Part shown: in pieces, positions 33,958 through 42,330 of the stretch | Position numbering within the stretch: position 1 is the first letter of the stretch | Layout: the number at the start of each line of letters is the position of its first letter | The notes under the pieces: generated by a model | Told to the model about the DNA's origin: nothing | The model's input: the letters and a program-made list of their open reading frames with translations, nothing else | The model's database searches: none | Made by a program: the position numbers and the translations under genes | Origin: UMGS1002 sp964570825 | Lineage (GTDB): Bacteria; Bacillota; Clostridia; Oscillospirales; CAG-272 | Length of the DNA stretch: 64,000 bases | Assembly (NCBI GenBank): GCA_964570825.1 | Contig: CAZMZJ010000006.1 | Coordinates: 62,001-126,000 of the forward strand | Reading direction: 5' to 3'

Positions 33958-34455
33958 ATGTTCATTTATTCGGTGCGAGCCTCGACACTTAGATTTTTCG
34001 GGGTGCTCTGCGTCGCACTGGTGACGCTGATAACACTTTTGACATTCGTTCCTGCGATTGACGGCGGCGCTGCAAATACTTCTGCCGGTGTGGCGTCATC
34101 AGGCTCTAAGTCAATCAGATACGATAAAATCAAGAGCGCCGCCGACGCGGCAGAGTTTCTCAGCCAGTTTGGCTGGGAGGTAAACGCGACGCCGGTTGAG
34201 GAGACCGACGTGACCATACCTTCCGAGTTCGACCGTATTTTCACGAGCTACAACGAGATACAGAAGCAGCAGGGGCTTGACTTGTCGAAATACAAGCATA
34301 AGACTGTCACCCGCTATACCTTCGAGCTGACCAACTATGACGATTACAACGGAAAGGTTTACGCCAATGTCTTGGTTTACAGAAACAGGGTCATAGGCGG
34401 TGATATATGTTCCGCTGACATGACGGGGTTCATGCACGGATTTGACATAAACTGA
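33958..34455 (+). CDS. DUF4830 family protein, membrane-anchored
   Basis: This 165-residue protein has one N-terminal membrane segment (about 12-32), a Ser/Gly-rich linker and a C-terminal domain. The C-terminal part matches DUF4830 as found in Clostridia: A-E-F-L-S-Q-F-G-W-E-V, then V-T-I-P-x-E-F, then Y-x-x-R-V-I-G-G-D-I. The domain probably lies outside the membrane. The function is unknown. The ATG at 33958 follows GGGAGGA. A terminator follows directly. Confidence 0.8.
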   Translation: MFIYSVRASTLRFFGVLCVALVTLITLLTFVPAIDGGAANTSAGVASSGSKSIRYDKIKSAADAAEFLSQFGWEVNATPVEETDVTIPSEFDRIFTSYNEIQKQQGLDLSKYKHKTVTRYTFELTNYDDYNGKVYANVLVYRNRVIGGDICSADMTGFMHGFDIN

Positions 34456-34460
34456 AAAGA

Positions 34461-34490
34461 AAAACGGCTTCCGTCGCGGAGGCCGTTTTT
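34461..34490 (+). terminator. intrinsic terminator
   Basis: A 10-bp core stem with one T-G pair (34464-34473 with 34477-34486) and a TCG loop has A-run and T-run flanks. Confidence 0.85.
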
Positions 34491-34548
34491 GTGATGCGGT
34501 TATGAATTTTTCAGTGGGTAAAGGAAACGGGAGTCAATCCGTATTATT

Positions 34549-35316
34549 TTATAATTCTTCCTCTTCGGAATACACTTTAATGCCGTCGAGTCTGCCTGCT
34601 TCGCGGAAACCTGAGATTTCTCCGCGCTGGAGAGCCCCGAAGATGCGGTATCGGAGTCCTTTGTTACGGCGTTCAAGGTCTAAAAGAAGTTTTTTCATCT
34701 CGGCCCGTTCGGTATTTCCGTTGGCGGGACAGGATGATTCGACGACAGGGAGGCTGACTTTGGAGGCGAAATAACGTATGTCCTTTTCGGGCATATAAAT
34801 CATAGGGCGGATAAGATAGAGGTCGCGCCGCGAGAGGTATGTCACGGGCTGGAAGCAGCCGATGCGGCCCTCATAGAACAGATTGAGCATAAAGGTTTCG
34901 ACGGCGTCGTCGAAGTGGTGGCCGAGAGCGACTTTGCCGCAGCCGATGTCCTTTGCGGCGGCGTGGAGCGCTCCGCGGCGCATTTTTGCGCAGAGCGAGC
35001 AGGGGTTTGATTCCTTGCGCACCTCAAAAATGATTTTTGAAATCTGAGTCGGTATTATGTGATAAGGGACGTCAAGAGCCGCGCAGAGTTCGGCGATTTT
35101 TGAAAAGTCGGTATTTTCAAAGCCCATGTCTATTGTAATTGCGTGAAGTTCAAACTTTTTCGGATAGAAACGCCTCATTTCCGAGAGCGCGCAGAGAAGA
35201 GTGAGCGAGTCTTTGCCGCCCGAGACGCCGACAGCGATTTTGTCGCCGTCTGTTATCATTGAGTAATCGTCGACGGCGCGGCGGACGAAGCTGAGCACGC
35301 GTTTTATATTTTCCAT
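34549..35316 (-). CDS. TtcA-family tRNA thiolase (ATP pyrophosphatase)
   Basis: This 255-residue cytoplasmic enzyme is of the tRNA 2-thiocytidine (C32) type. The PP-loop S-G-G-K-D-S (32-37) activates the base with ATP. C106-x-x-C109 and a later cysteine (near 202) would hold the 4Fe-4S cluster of the TtcA group. L-G-H-H-F-D-D-A-V-E-T (131-141) is typical. The start at 35316 has AAGGA upstream; earlier in-frame sequence would overlap the preceding gene. It lies 28 bases downstream of the methyltransferase gene, so two tRNA modification enzymes share a transcript. The exact target nucleotide is inferred. Confidence 0.85.
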   Translation of the reverse strand: MENIKRVLSFVRRAVDDYSMITDGDKIAVGVSGGKDSLTLLCALSEMRRFYPKKFELHAITIDMGFENTDFSKIAELCAALDVPYHIIPTQISKIIFEVRKESNPCSLCAKMRRGALHAAAKDIGCGKVALGHHFDDAVETFMLNLFYEGRIGCFQPVTYLSRRDLYLIRPMIYMPEKDIRYFASKVSLPVVESSCPANGNTERAEMKKLLLDLERRNKGLRYRIFGALQRGEISGFREAGRLDGIKVYSEEEEL

Positions 35317-35344
35317 AATCAAGCTAATCCTTAATACAATCCTT

Positions 35345-36115
35345 TTAGAGCAGGCAGGTGTTGTAAACCGCCGCGGCGCGGTCGGTATAGACGCGCGGGC
35401 GCACATCAGGTCCGTCGCGGTAAATAATCAGAGGAGGAGTGATGTCGAGCGAAGGAGAACCGCCGAGGCGCGATTCGACAAGGACAATCGACGGAGGCGA
35501 GGCGGCGTCTGACTGTACGAAGGTCATGCGTTTAGGCTCGAGCCTGCTGTTTCTCAGTGCGGACATAAGATCGGCGAGCCGGTCCGGGCGGAATACCGAG
35601 TAAAACCTTCCGCCGAATCTGAGCAGCCGCGCGGCAGCGGCGCAGAAGTCGTCGATGCCGCCGTTTTCTTCGTGTCTGGCAATGCTTTTCATGTCGCTGC
35701 TGCAGCGTTTCCCGTGTCCTTTATGCATATAAGGAGGATTTGCATACACCACGTCAAGCTCTCCGCCTGTGTCGCAGGACTTAATATTTCTGATGTCTGT
35801 GCAGAGTTGCGTGATTATCGTTTCGAAACCGTTGGCGGAAATATTGCGGCGGCCGAGCTGCGCAAAATCGGGCTGGATTTCGACGGCGTATATATGTCCG
35901 AGTTTGCCGCGCGCGGCGCAGAGAAGCGAAACGATGCCGGTGCCGCTGCCGAGATCCGCCGCGCGCGCACGCGGCTCGGGGCGCACAAAAGCGGCGAGCA
36001 TATACGCATCGGTGCCGAAGGTAAGCCCATCCTTTTTTTGAATAAGCCTGATTTTTTCATTAACCTCGTCGATTCTCTCGCCGTCGAGGGGCGGTGTAGG
36101 GGGGCAGCTGTTCAC
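35345..36115 (-). CDS. tRNA1(Val) adenine-N6 methyltransferase-like protein (TrmN6/YabB)
   Basis: This 256-residue SAM-dependent methyltransferase has motif I A-D-L-G-S-G-T-G (53-60), A-V-E-I near 77-80, and the catalytic N-P-P-Y (126-129) of base-N6 methylases. The N-terminal D-G-L-T-F-G-T-D-A-Y segment is typical of the YfiC/TrmN6 family, which methylates A37 of tRNA-Val. In Bacillus the homologue yabB also lies near holB and yaaT, matching this neighbourhood. The start codon is GTG at 36115 with AGGAGG six bases upstream. Confidence 0.88.
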   Translation of the reverse strand: MNSCPPTPPLDGERIDEVNEKIRLIQKKDGLTFGTDAYMLAAFVRPEPRARAADLGSGTGIVSLLCAARGKLGHIYAVEIQPDFAQLGRRNISANGFETIITQLCTDIRNIKSCDTGGELDVVYANPPYMHKGHGKRCSSDMKSIARHEENGGIDDFCAAAARLLRFGGRFYSVFRPDRLADLMSALRNSRLEPKRMTFVQSDAASPPSIVLVESRLGGSPSLDITPPLIIYRDGPDVRPRVYTDRAAAVYNTCLL

Positions 36116-36140
36116 ATTAGTCCTCCTGTTCTCTATAACA

Positions 36141-36170
36141 AAACGGAGCAGCCGAAAGGCTTCCCCGTTT
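36141..36170 (-). terminator. intrinsic terminator of the ferredoxin gene
   Basis: An interrupted stem (36141-36153 with 36158-36170) with a 4-base loop is followed on the minus strand by TTTTGTTAT. It separates the ferredoxin gene from trmN6-ttcA. Confidence 0.7.
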
Positions 36171-36199
36171 GTTTTCCGGACAGAATATATGTAGCCGGA

Positions 36200-36370
36200 T
36201 TATTCTGCCTTGGGTGCTCCGACGGGACAAACGTCCGCGCAGGATCCGCAGTCTATGCACTTATCGGGGTCTATAACGTATTTGCCGTCTTTTTCGCTTA
36301 TAGCCTCGACAGGACACTGATCGGCGCAGGTTCCGCATGCGATGCAGTCGTCTGAAATTTTGTAAGCCAT
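36200..36370 (-). CDS. 2[4Fe-4S] ferredoxin
   Basis: This 56-residue clostridial-type ferredoxin is a low-potential electron carrier. It has two C-x-x-C-x-x-C-x-x-x-C-P motifs (C-I-A-C-G-T-C-A-D-Q-C-P and C-I-D-C-G-S-C-A-D-V-C-P), each binding one cluster with cysteine exchange between them. The length is canonical. The ATG at 36370 has GGAGGT upstream. It sits between ricT and trmN6 but is framed by terminators on both sides, so it is probably its own unit. Confidence 0.96.
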   Translation of the reverse strand: MAYKISDDCIACGTCADQCPVEAISEKDGKYVIDPDKCIDCGSCADVCPVGAPKAE

Positions 36371-36450
36371 CTTAGTATACCTCCGAGTAATTGTATGATT
36401 ATATTGTAACACAGCAATGTGGTTTTTGCAATCAAAAATTAAAAAATTAT

Positions 36451-36495
36451 AGGCCGGCGAAGAAAATTTTACCTGATTTTCTCTGCGTCCGGCCT
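36451..36495 (-). terminator. probable terminator of ricT
   Basis: A 7-bp outer stem (36451-36457 with 36489-36495) and a 7-bp inner stem (36461-36467 with 36476-36482) occur. On the minus strand they are followed by ATAATTTTTTAATTTTT. Confidence 0.65.
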
Positions 36496-36580
36496 AATAT
36501 ATGTCAAAAAAACAATAAAATCCCGCCGGCTGCAAATGCAGAAAATCAAAAAACAGAAAACTATCGGTCAGGCTGGGATA

Positions 36581-37738
36581 TTACTCTTCCTTCTCGCCTT
36601 CCTCGCTGGTTTTGTCCTTATCCTTATCGTTATCCTTGTCGCGGTCGCTGGCCTGCGGGCGCGACAGCACCCTGACGTCGGCACGGTTGAATGTCTTGGG
36701 AGGATTGTCCTGTTTGTCGGAAAGTCTGACTTTAATCATGCCGGAAAGCGGGTTGATTTCGGTTACCACGCCGTCCCCGTCGGCGGTTCTGACCACGGAA
36801 TCGACGGGAGGAGTCTGCCTGATTTCATCCACATATGTGTCGTATTCATAGCGCAGGCAGCACATGAGCCGGCCGCAGCAGCCGGATATTTTATTTGAGT
36901 TGAGCGAAAGATTCTGCTCTTTCGCCATTTTAATCGAAACCTGAACGAAATCAGAGAGGAAAGTCGAGCAGCAGAGCGGGCGGCCGCAGGCTCCGATTCC
37001 GCCGAGCAGTTTAGCTTCGTCGCGAATTCCGATCTGCCGCAGTTCTATTCTCGTGCGGAAAACAGAGGCGAGGTCCTTGACCAGCTCGCGGAAATCGACG
37101 CGTCCGGCCGAGGTGAAGTAAAACAGCAGCTTTGAGTTGTCGAAGGTGTATTGAGCGTCTACAAGCTTCATGTCAAGCTCGTGCTTGGCGATTTTTTCAA
37201 GACAGATATTGAAGGCTTCCTTTTCGCGCTTATGGTTCTGTTCGTTATGCTCGGCGTCCTCTCGGGTAGCTATTCGGATTAGCGGGCGCAGCGGCGGAAC
37301 TATGTCTTTTTCAGCGACCCGGCGGTTGGGGAGGTGGACTTCGCCGTATTCCGGCCCGCGCGCTGTTTCAACGATAACAAAGTCCCCTTGCTGAACTTTT
37401 ATTCCGCCCGGGGCGAAATAATATACTTTTCCGGCTTGTTTGAACCTGACTCCGATCACCTCTACGGAACCGGCGGCATCAGAGGCTGTCGGCACGGCTT
37501 GTTTTCCGGCATCGAAGTCAAAAGAGGAAAAGTCCGGCATCCTGTTCGCCTGCACCCCGCCGGGGACATCAGCAGAGGTTTTTTCAGTTTCGCCTGCTTC
37601 CTTAGCGACAGGAATTTCCCAAACAGGCTGCGGCGCCAGTGTTTCGGCTGAATCGTTGGCATCAGTTCCTTCTTTTACGGAAGGCTCGTGCTCGCCGCTG
37701 CCGCTGGGAACTGCGTTCTTGTTCTGTATATCGTCCAT
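36581..37738 (-). CDS. ricT: PSP1-domain protein RicT (YaaT)
   Basis: This 385-residue member of the RicT family forms, in Bacillus, the Y-complex (with RicA and RicF). That complex carries 4Fe-4S clusters and promotes RNase Y maturation of operon mRNAs, and also affects sporulation and competence. The PSP1 domain occupies about residues 95-340. Cysteine motifs A-C-G-R-P-L-C-C and C-C-G-R-L-M-C-C-L-R-Y are intact. The N-terminal 85 residues and the C-terminal D/K-rich tail (about 355-385) are low-complexity and longer than in Bacillus. It follows holB after 57 bases, a conserved Firmicute order. AAAGGA precedes the ATG. Confidence 0.92.
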   Translation of the reverse strand: MDDIQNKNAVPSGSGEHEPSVKEGTDANDSAETLAPQPVWEIPVAKEAGETEKTSADVPGGVQANRMPDFSSFDFDAGKQAVPTASDAAGSVEVIGVRFKQAGKVYYFAPGGIKVQQGDFVIVETARGPEYGEVHLPNRRVAEKDIVPPLRPLIRIATREDAEHNEQNHKREKEAFNICLEKIAKHELDMKLVDAQYTFDNSKLLFYFTSAGRVDFRELVKDLASVFRTRIELRQIGIRDEAKLLGGIGACGRPLCCSTFLSDFVQVSIKMAKEQNLSLNSNKISGCCGRLMCCLRYEYDTYVDEIRQTPPVDSVVRTADGDGVVTEINPLSGMIKVRLSDKQDNPPKTFNRADVRVLSRPQASDRDKDNDKDKDKTSEEGEKEE

Positions 37739-37795
37739 TATTTTAGCATTCCTTTCAGTATGTGCCCGCCGCCGTTATTCGGGCTGACGGTGCGC

Positions 37796-38815
37796 TTAGC
37801 TTATTAAGATCAAATTCAATAACGTCAGGCGGAGGTTGGCGTTCCTTTCAAGCATCATAGAAGCTCCGTCTGTTTTTTCGCGGAGCGAAAGCAGGCCCGA
37901 AAGAGAAAACCGGCATGATATGTCGAGCGCTTCCTCGCGGTCAGGCCAGAACAAAAGGGGAGCGTTATCTGATTTTTTCAGCACTATAAGGTCACGCAGC
38001 GCGTCTGACGCGGAAGAAAGCACGGCTGCGGCGTCCTCGCGCTTTTGCGGAAATAAAGATATGATTTGAAGCCTTTCAGACGCCGAAACTGAGGGAAGGA
38101 AAGCGCTGATAAAGCTTTTGGCAAGGCGGCGGCGTTCAATGACAGGCTTGCGGGCTTCTGGGTCGAGCAGGCAGAGCGCCTTTCCGATGCAGCCGCCCGA
38201 TACGCTTATGATTTCCGCCAGCTCGTCCGGGGAAGAGGCCGACAATTCCGCGGCCCTTTTGTCATGCGTGACGATGTATTCTGAAACCGTACGAGTGTCA
38301 AGCAGGCTGGTGCGAAGAACCGGAGCGCGGCTTCGGACTGTTTCGAGCAAGACCGACGCTGACTGGCAGATAAGAAAGAAGACCGCGTATTCCGGCGGTT
38401 CCTCAAGCGTGAGCAGAAGGGCGTTCTGCGCCTGCGGAGTCATTTTATCGGCATCTTCAATAATATATACTTTATTTGCAAAATCATTCGGGACGGCGAG
38501 CACATCCTGCCTGATAAAGCGCGCCGAGTCAACTCCGACGGTGGATTTGTCTTTCTCCACAGTAATCCTTATCACATCCGGAGTTTTACCTCCGAATATT
38601 TTCCGGCAGGCCGCACATTCGAAGCATGGAAGTCTGCCGCAGGATTTTTTTTCGCAGGATAATGCCGCGGCGGCCGTGAGAGCGAGCGTTTTTCTCCCGC
38701 TTCCCGGCGGGCCTTCAATAATATAAGCGTGAGGGAAGCTGCCCTTTAGTATTTCTTCCGCAAGGCGCAGACGGAGCGGGATGTTTCCGGCGATATTTGA
38801 AAAATATCCGCTCAT
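37796..38815 (-). CDS. holB: DNA polymerase III delta' subunit
   Basis: This 339-residue clamp-loader subunit of the AAA+ type has a P-loop G-P-P-G-S-G-R-K-T (36-44) and a zinc module with four cysteines (C-G-x-x-P-C-x-x-C-x-x-C, about 59-70). I-I-E-D-A-D-K-M-T (Walker-B-like, without the usual D-E) and S-R-A-P sensor sequence replace the usual S-R-C. The Walker B change fits delta', which generally does not hydrolyse ATP. It heads the holB-ricT unit, with a consensus promoter at 38853-38881. AGGAGG lies about 13 bases before the ATG. Confidence 0.93.
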   Translation of the reverse strand: MSGYFSNIAGNIPLRLRLAEEILKGSFPHAYIIEGPPGSGRKTLALTAAAALSCEKKSCGRLPCFECAACRKIFGGKTPDVIRITVEKDKSTVGVDSARFIRQDVLAVPNDFANKVYIIEDADKMTPQAQNALLLTLEEPPEYAVFFLICQSASVLLETVRSRAPVLRTSLLDTRTVSEYIVTHDKRAAELSASSPDELAEIISVSGGCIGKALCLLDPEARKPVIERRRLAKSFISAFLPSVSASERLQIISLFPQKREDAAAVLSSASDALRDLIVLKKSDNAPLLFWPDREEALDISCRFSLSGLLSLREKTDGASMMLERNANLRLTLLNLILIS

Positions 38816-38852
38816 ATCGCTTCCGCAGCCTCCTATAAAACAATTATTATAT

Positions 38853-38881
38853 ATTATATCAAATCATATACCCCATGTCAA
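38853..38881 (-). promoter_or_regulatory. consensus sigma-A promoter of holB-ricT
   Basis: On the minus strand there is a perfect TTGACA (38881-38876), a 17-base spacer and a perfect TATAAT (38858-38853). Confidence 0.8.
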
Positions 38882-39020
38882 TCATCACCCGGCGTCACGT
38901 CTTAAATATAACCGGAAGGGATGTATCATTGTATTCCGCATTTTTCTTTATATGAGCAGCAAAACGCGGGCTTTGACATATAATGCTATTGGTTTACTTA
39001 ATTTATCCGAGGTGATTTAT

Positions 39021-39665
39021 ATGAACAAAAACAATGTCTGGCCCTGCTATGCCGAAATGCCGGTAGTATCAGACTCGTATGTAAGGCTTTTGCATGCCTC
39101 TCCCGACGCGCCGCCGGTGGACGTTTATGCGGACGGCAGCCTTATAGCCAGGAATCTTGCATACAAACAGCTTACCAACTATGTTCCGGTAATGCCCGGA
39201 GAATATAATATTCAGGTATTTCCGGCAGGGCAAAAGCAGGCTCCTGTAATTAACTCAAATCTTGTAATACCGCCCGAGAGCAGCATTACTGTCGCCGCTT
39301 CCGGCATGCTCTCCGACATTAGTCTTTTGCCGATACGGGAGGCATATATGCCGATGGTCGACAGGCGGAGCTCATATGTCAGGTTTGCGCATCTGTCGCC
39401 CAACGCCCCCGCCGTCGACATTACGCTTCCCGACGGGACAAAACTGTTTTCCAACATAGGCTTCAGACAGCATTCAAACTATATTTCCGCAAATCCCGGC
39501 ACATATACCCTGCTTGTAAAGCCTGCCGGCTCAGACAAGACCGTGCTAACAGTACCCGGCGTAAGGCTTGCGCCCGGAACGATCTATACTGTATATGCCG
39601 TCGGGCTGTTAAACGAAGAACCGCCTCTTGACACAATAATTGCCGTAGACGGGGATTATACATAA
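39021..39665 (+). CDS. DUF4397 two-repeat protein
   Basis: This 214-residue protein is built from two DUF4397 repeats (about 17-105 and 118-205). Each has a V-R-L/F-x-H-x-S-P-x-A-P-x-V-D start, an N-Y centre and a P-G-x-Y/T strand. These beta domains usually occur in extracellular or envelope proteins. Here no signal peptide precedes them. It may be released at mother-cell lysis (for example as a spore-surface protein) or be cytoplasmic. The ATG at 39021 has GAGGTGA upstream; sequence further 5' in the frame has no coding character. Confidence 0.75.
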   Translation: MNKNNVWPCYAEMPVVSDSYVRLLHASPDAPPVDVYADGSLIARNLAYKQLTNYVPVMPGEYNIQVFPAGQKQAPVINSNLVIPPESSITVAASGMLSDISLLPIREAYMPMVDRRSSYVRFAHLSPNAPAVDITLPDGTKLFSNIGFRQHSNYISANPGTYTLLVKPAGSDKTVLTVPGVRLAPGTIYTVYAVGLLNEEPPLDTIIAVDGDYT

Positions 39666-39693
39666 GCCGGTCAGGTGCTGGTGCAAAATGCAG

Positions 39694-39732
39694 ACGAACG
39701 GCGAAAAAACGTTTGAGTTTTTCGCCGTTCGT
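39694..39732. terminator. long hairpin between DUF4397 gene and yebC
   Basis: A perfect 15-bp stem (39694-39708 with 39718-39732) with a 9-base loop lies in the space between the convergent genes. It probably terminates both. Confidence 0.65.
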
Positions 39733-39769
39733 AGTTCGTAGTTCGTAGTTCGTAGTTCGTCTTTCGTAC
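39728..39769. repeat. tandem heptanucleotide repeat TTCGTAG
   Basis: Four perfect copies of TTCGTAG (39728-39755) are followed by two variants (TTCGTCT, TTCGTAC). The first copy doubles as the 3' arm of the hairpin at 39694-39732. Confidence 0.9.
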
Positions 39770-39791
39770 CGGTACCTGTTGGCGCCCGATA

Positions 39792-40520
39792 TTAGCCGCA
39801 GTTTTCCCAGTTGTGATAAACCTCAAGGACATCGTCGTAATTCTCAAGATTTTCAAGCAGAAGATTCATATGTCTTATGTCATCCTCGTTTTCAAGCGTG
39901 ACATAAGTTGAAGGGATTTTATCCTTCTCTGCCGACTCGATTTCATATCCGGCAGCCTTAAGGGCGTCTCTGACAGCGTAGAGATCGTCAGGTTCGGTGT
40001 AGATTTCAAATCCGTCATCGTTCGCCACAAAATCGGCGGCTCCGGCCTCGAGCGCGTCCTCCATCAGCTTATCCTCGTTTTTGACGTTTTCGCGCAGAAT
40101 AAATATTACGCCCTTGTCCGAGAACAGAAAGCTTACGCAGCCGACCTGTCCGAGGTTTCCGCCGAACTTGTCGAAATAATGGCGTATTTCCCCGGCCGTG
40201 CGGTTGCGGTTGTCTGTAGACGCCTCGACTATGACGGCGATTCCGCAGGGGCCGTAGCCCTCGTATGTGACCGGCTCGTAGTTTGCGCCCTCTCCGCCCA
40301 GCGCCTTTTTAATAGCGCGTTCGATGTTTTCGTTAGGAATATTGTTGTCCTTGGCCTTTGCTATGGCGTCGCGGAGCTTGGAGTTTGAAACTGGATCCCC
40401 GCCTCCGGCTTTGACCGCCATCGCGAGCTCTTTTCCTATTTTTGTAAACACACAGGCGCGCTGCGCGTCGGTTTTTTCTTTTTTATGCTTTATGTTTGCC
40501 CATTTGCTGTGTCCCGACAT
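39792..40520 (-). CDS. YebC/PmpR family DNA-binding or ribosome-associated regulator
   Basis: This 242-residue member of the YebC/TACO1 family starts with the diagnostic M-S-G-H-S-K-W-A-N-I-K-H-K-K. It contains G-x-N-L-G-x-x-G-x-V-x-x-x-F near 135-148. Family members act as transcriptional regulators and, by recent work, as translation factors relieving stalls. The product is acidic in the C-terminal half, and the length is standard. GAGGT precedes the ATG. It lies 26 bases downstream of argS, so co-transcription is likely. Confidence 0.95.
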   Translation of the reverse strand: MSGHSKWANIKHKKEKTDAQRACVFTKIGKELAMAVKAGGGDPVSNSKLRDAIAKAKDNNIPNENIERAIKKALGGEGANYEPVTYEGYGPCGIAVIVEASTDNRNRTAGEIRHYFDKFGGNLGQVGCVSFLFSDKGVIFILRENVKNEDKLMEDALEAGAADFVANDDGFEIYTEPDDLYAVRDALKAAGYEIESAEKDKIPSTYVTLENEDDIRHMNLLLENLENYDDVLEVYHNWENCG

Positions 40521-40546
40521 ATGACTGTACCTCTAAATATATAAAA

Positions 40547-42268
40547 TTAAATTTTTGACATTTTTTTAAGGCAGATAAGGCCGAACGCGCGGCCGAGAAC
40601 AATATTGACGGCCTCTGTGAGCCTGATTCTTGTCGTTCTTACCGTCTCGTCCTCTTCATTCAGAATGCGGCAGTTGTGGTAGAAGCGGTTGAAAGCCGAC
40701 GCTGCATCGAGTATGAAGCGCGTGACGTAGAAAGGTTCGTAATCTGCGAGCGCCGATTCGCAGCTCTCGCGGAAGCGGCATAGAATTTTCAGCAGGTCGC
40801 TCTCCTCGCGAGCGGTCAGCCTGAACGCGCAGTCCTTAACGCTGCCGGCTTTTTCAAGGATCGAGCAGGTGCGCGCGTAGGTGTACTGCACATACGGTCC
40901 GGTGTTTCCGTCGAAGGAGAGGGCGTCCTCCATTATGAAGTTGATGTCCCTCATGCGGCTGCCCGACAGGTAATAGAAGACAATCGCCCCTACGCCGACC
41001 GCCTCGGCGGCCTCGGCTTTGTTAGGCAGATTAGGGCTCTTTTCGTCCATTATGGCCGAAACCTTTTCTATCGCCAGAGCGAACAGATCCTTGAGCAGTA
41101 TGACGTTTCCTGTGCGTGTGGCGAGCTTTTCGCCGTTGATGCTGACAGTTCCGTAGGGTACGTGAACCAGCTCGTCCGCCCAGTCGTAACCCATCAGTTC
41201 GAGCACCTTGAACCACTGACTGAAGTGCAGGCACTGACCGGCTGAAGTGACATAAATACATTTGTCGAAATTGTAATGCTCCTTGCGGTAGACGGCGGCG
41301 GCAATATCGCGCGTCGGATATAGCGTCGAGCCGTCGCGCTTAAGAATCAGGCAGGGCGGCATGCCGTATGCCTCAAGGTCGACGATAGACGCTCCGTCGT
41401 CAATTTTGAGCAGTCCTGACGCTTTCAGCTTTTCGACCTGCGCGGGCATTTTATCCGTGTAGAAACTCTCGCCGTTGTAGCTGTCGAAGGTGATTCCGAG
41501 CTGCTTATAGGTTTTCTGATATTCCTTAAGGCTGATTTCCACGAACCAGCGCCATAGGGCGAGGTTTTCCGGATCGCCGGTTTCGAGCTTATGGAACTCC
41601 GCCCTTGCCTTGTCTTCGAGCGTCGGGTCTTTTTCAGCCTCGGCGTGGAATTTTACATAGAGCGAAACGAGCTCGTCGATTTCCTTTTTTTCGACTTCCT
41701 CGCGGCTGCCCCAGAGCCTGAACGCCACGATCAGCTTTCCGAACTGCGTTCCCCAGTCGCCGAGGTGGTTTATGCCTACGCACTCGCACCCGGCGAACTC
41801 AAAGAGCTGTTTTAGCGAATGGCCTATGACGGTCGTCCCGAGGTGTCCGATGTGAAAAGGCTTAGCCACATTCGGCGACGAGTAGTCGAGTACGATTTTC
41901 ATGCCTGCATAACCTTCGGGCGCGCCGTATTTTTCGCGCTTTTCAAGTATCTCGGGCAGCACGCTTGCAGCAAGATAGCTGTCGGATATTCTGATGTTGA
42001 GATATCCATTGACTGCGCTGGCCATGCCGCAAGGGCCGGTGCTTTCCGTCGATTTCAGAGCGTCCGCCAGCGCCGAAGCAATCTGTACCGGAGAGCGGCG
42101 CAGGAGTCTGCTCAGCTTGAAGCATGGAAGAGCAAGGTCTCCGAGCGAGGTGTCGGGCGGATACTCAAGCATTCCCAAAATATCGCCCGAGGACACAGCC
42201 GCGCCCGGAAAAGCGCCTGCCGCGCACTCCGCGATTTTTTCGGAGATAAGTTTTTTGATTGTCTGCAT
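40547..42268 (-). CDS. argS: arginyl-tRNA synthetase
   Basis: This 573-residue class I synthetase charges tRNA-Arg. It has an N-terminal Add-1 domain (about 1-105) and the HIGH motif as P-F-H-I-G-H-L. The KMSKS loop is replaced by a degenerate E-K-L-A-T-R-T-G-N, as is common for ArgRS. The C-terminal all-helical anticodon domain includes Y-V-Q-Y-T-Y-A-R. The ATG at 42268 has AAGAGGA upstream; a start at 42334 would overlap ybaK. The neighbours are ybaK and yebC. The window also encodes a tRNA-Arg (12365). Confidence 0.96.
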   Translation of the reverse strand: MQTIKKLISEKIAECAAGAFPGAAVSSGDILGMLEYPPDTSLGDLALPCFKLSRLLRRSPVQIASALADALKSTESTGPCGMASAVNGYLNIRISDSYLAASVLPEILEKREKYGAPEGYAGMKIVLDYSSPNVAKPFHIGHLGTTVIGHSLKQLFEFAGCECVGINHLGDWGTQFGKLIVAFRLWGSREEVEKKEIDELVSLYVKFHAEAEKDPTLEDKARAEFHKLETGDPENLALWRWFVEISLKEYQKTYKQLGITFDSYNGESFYTDKMPAQVEKLKASGLLKIDDGASIVDLEAYGMPPCLILKRDGSTLYPTRDIAAAVYRKEHYNFDKCIYVTSAGQCLHFSQWFKVLELMGYDWADELVHVPYGTVSINGEKLATRTGNVILLKDLFALAIEKVSAIMDEKSPNLPNKAEAAEAVGVGAIVFYYLSGSRMRDINFIMEDALSFDGNTGPYVQYTYARTCSILEKAGSVKDCAFRLTAREESDLLKILCRFRESCESALADYEPFYVTRFILDAASAFNRFYHNCRILNEEDETVRTTRIRLTEAVNIVLGRAFGLICLKKMSKI

Positions 42269-42330
42269 TGTTATTCCTCTTTTGATATGTGATGTCCTTC
42301 CGGATAATACGTATATAAAAAAGCTGATTG

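Noticed and set aside
39728..39769. Possible CRISPR-like repeat
   Set aside because: The units are 7 bases, directly adjacent and without spacers, so it is a simple tandem repeat.
39671..39856. Frame encoding repeated T-N-Y-E-L-R-like residues on the minus strand
   Set aside because: It is a translation of the TTCGTAG tandem repeat and hairpin overlapping the end of yebC, not a protein gene.
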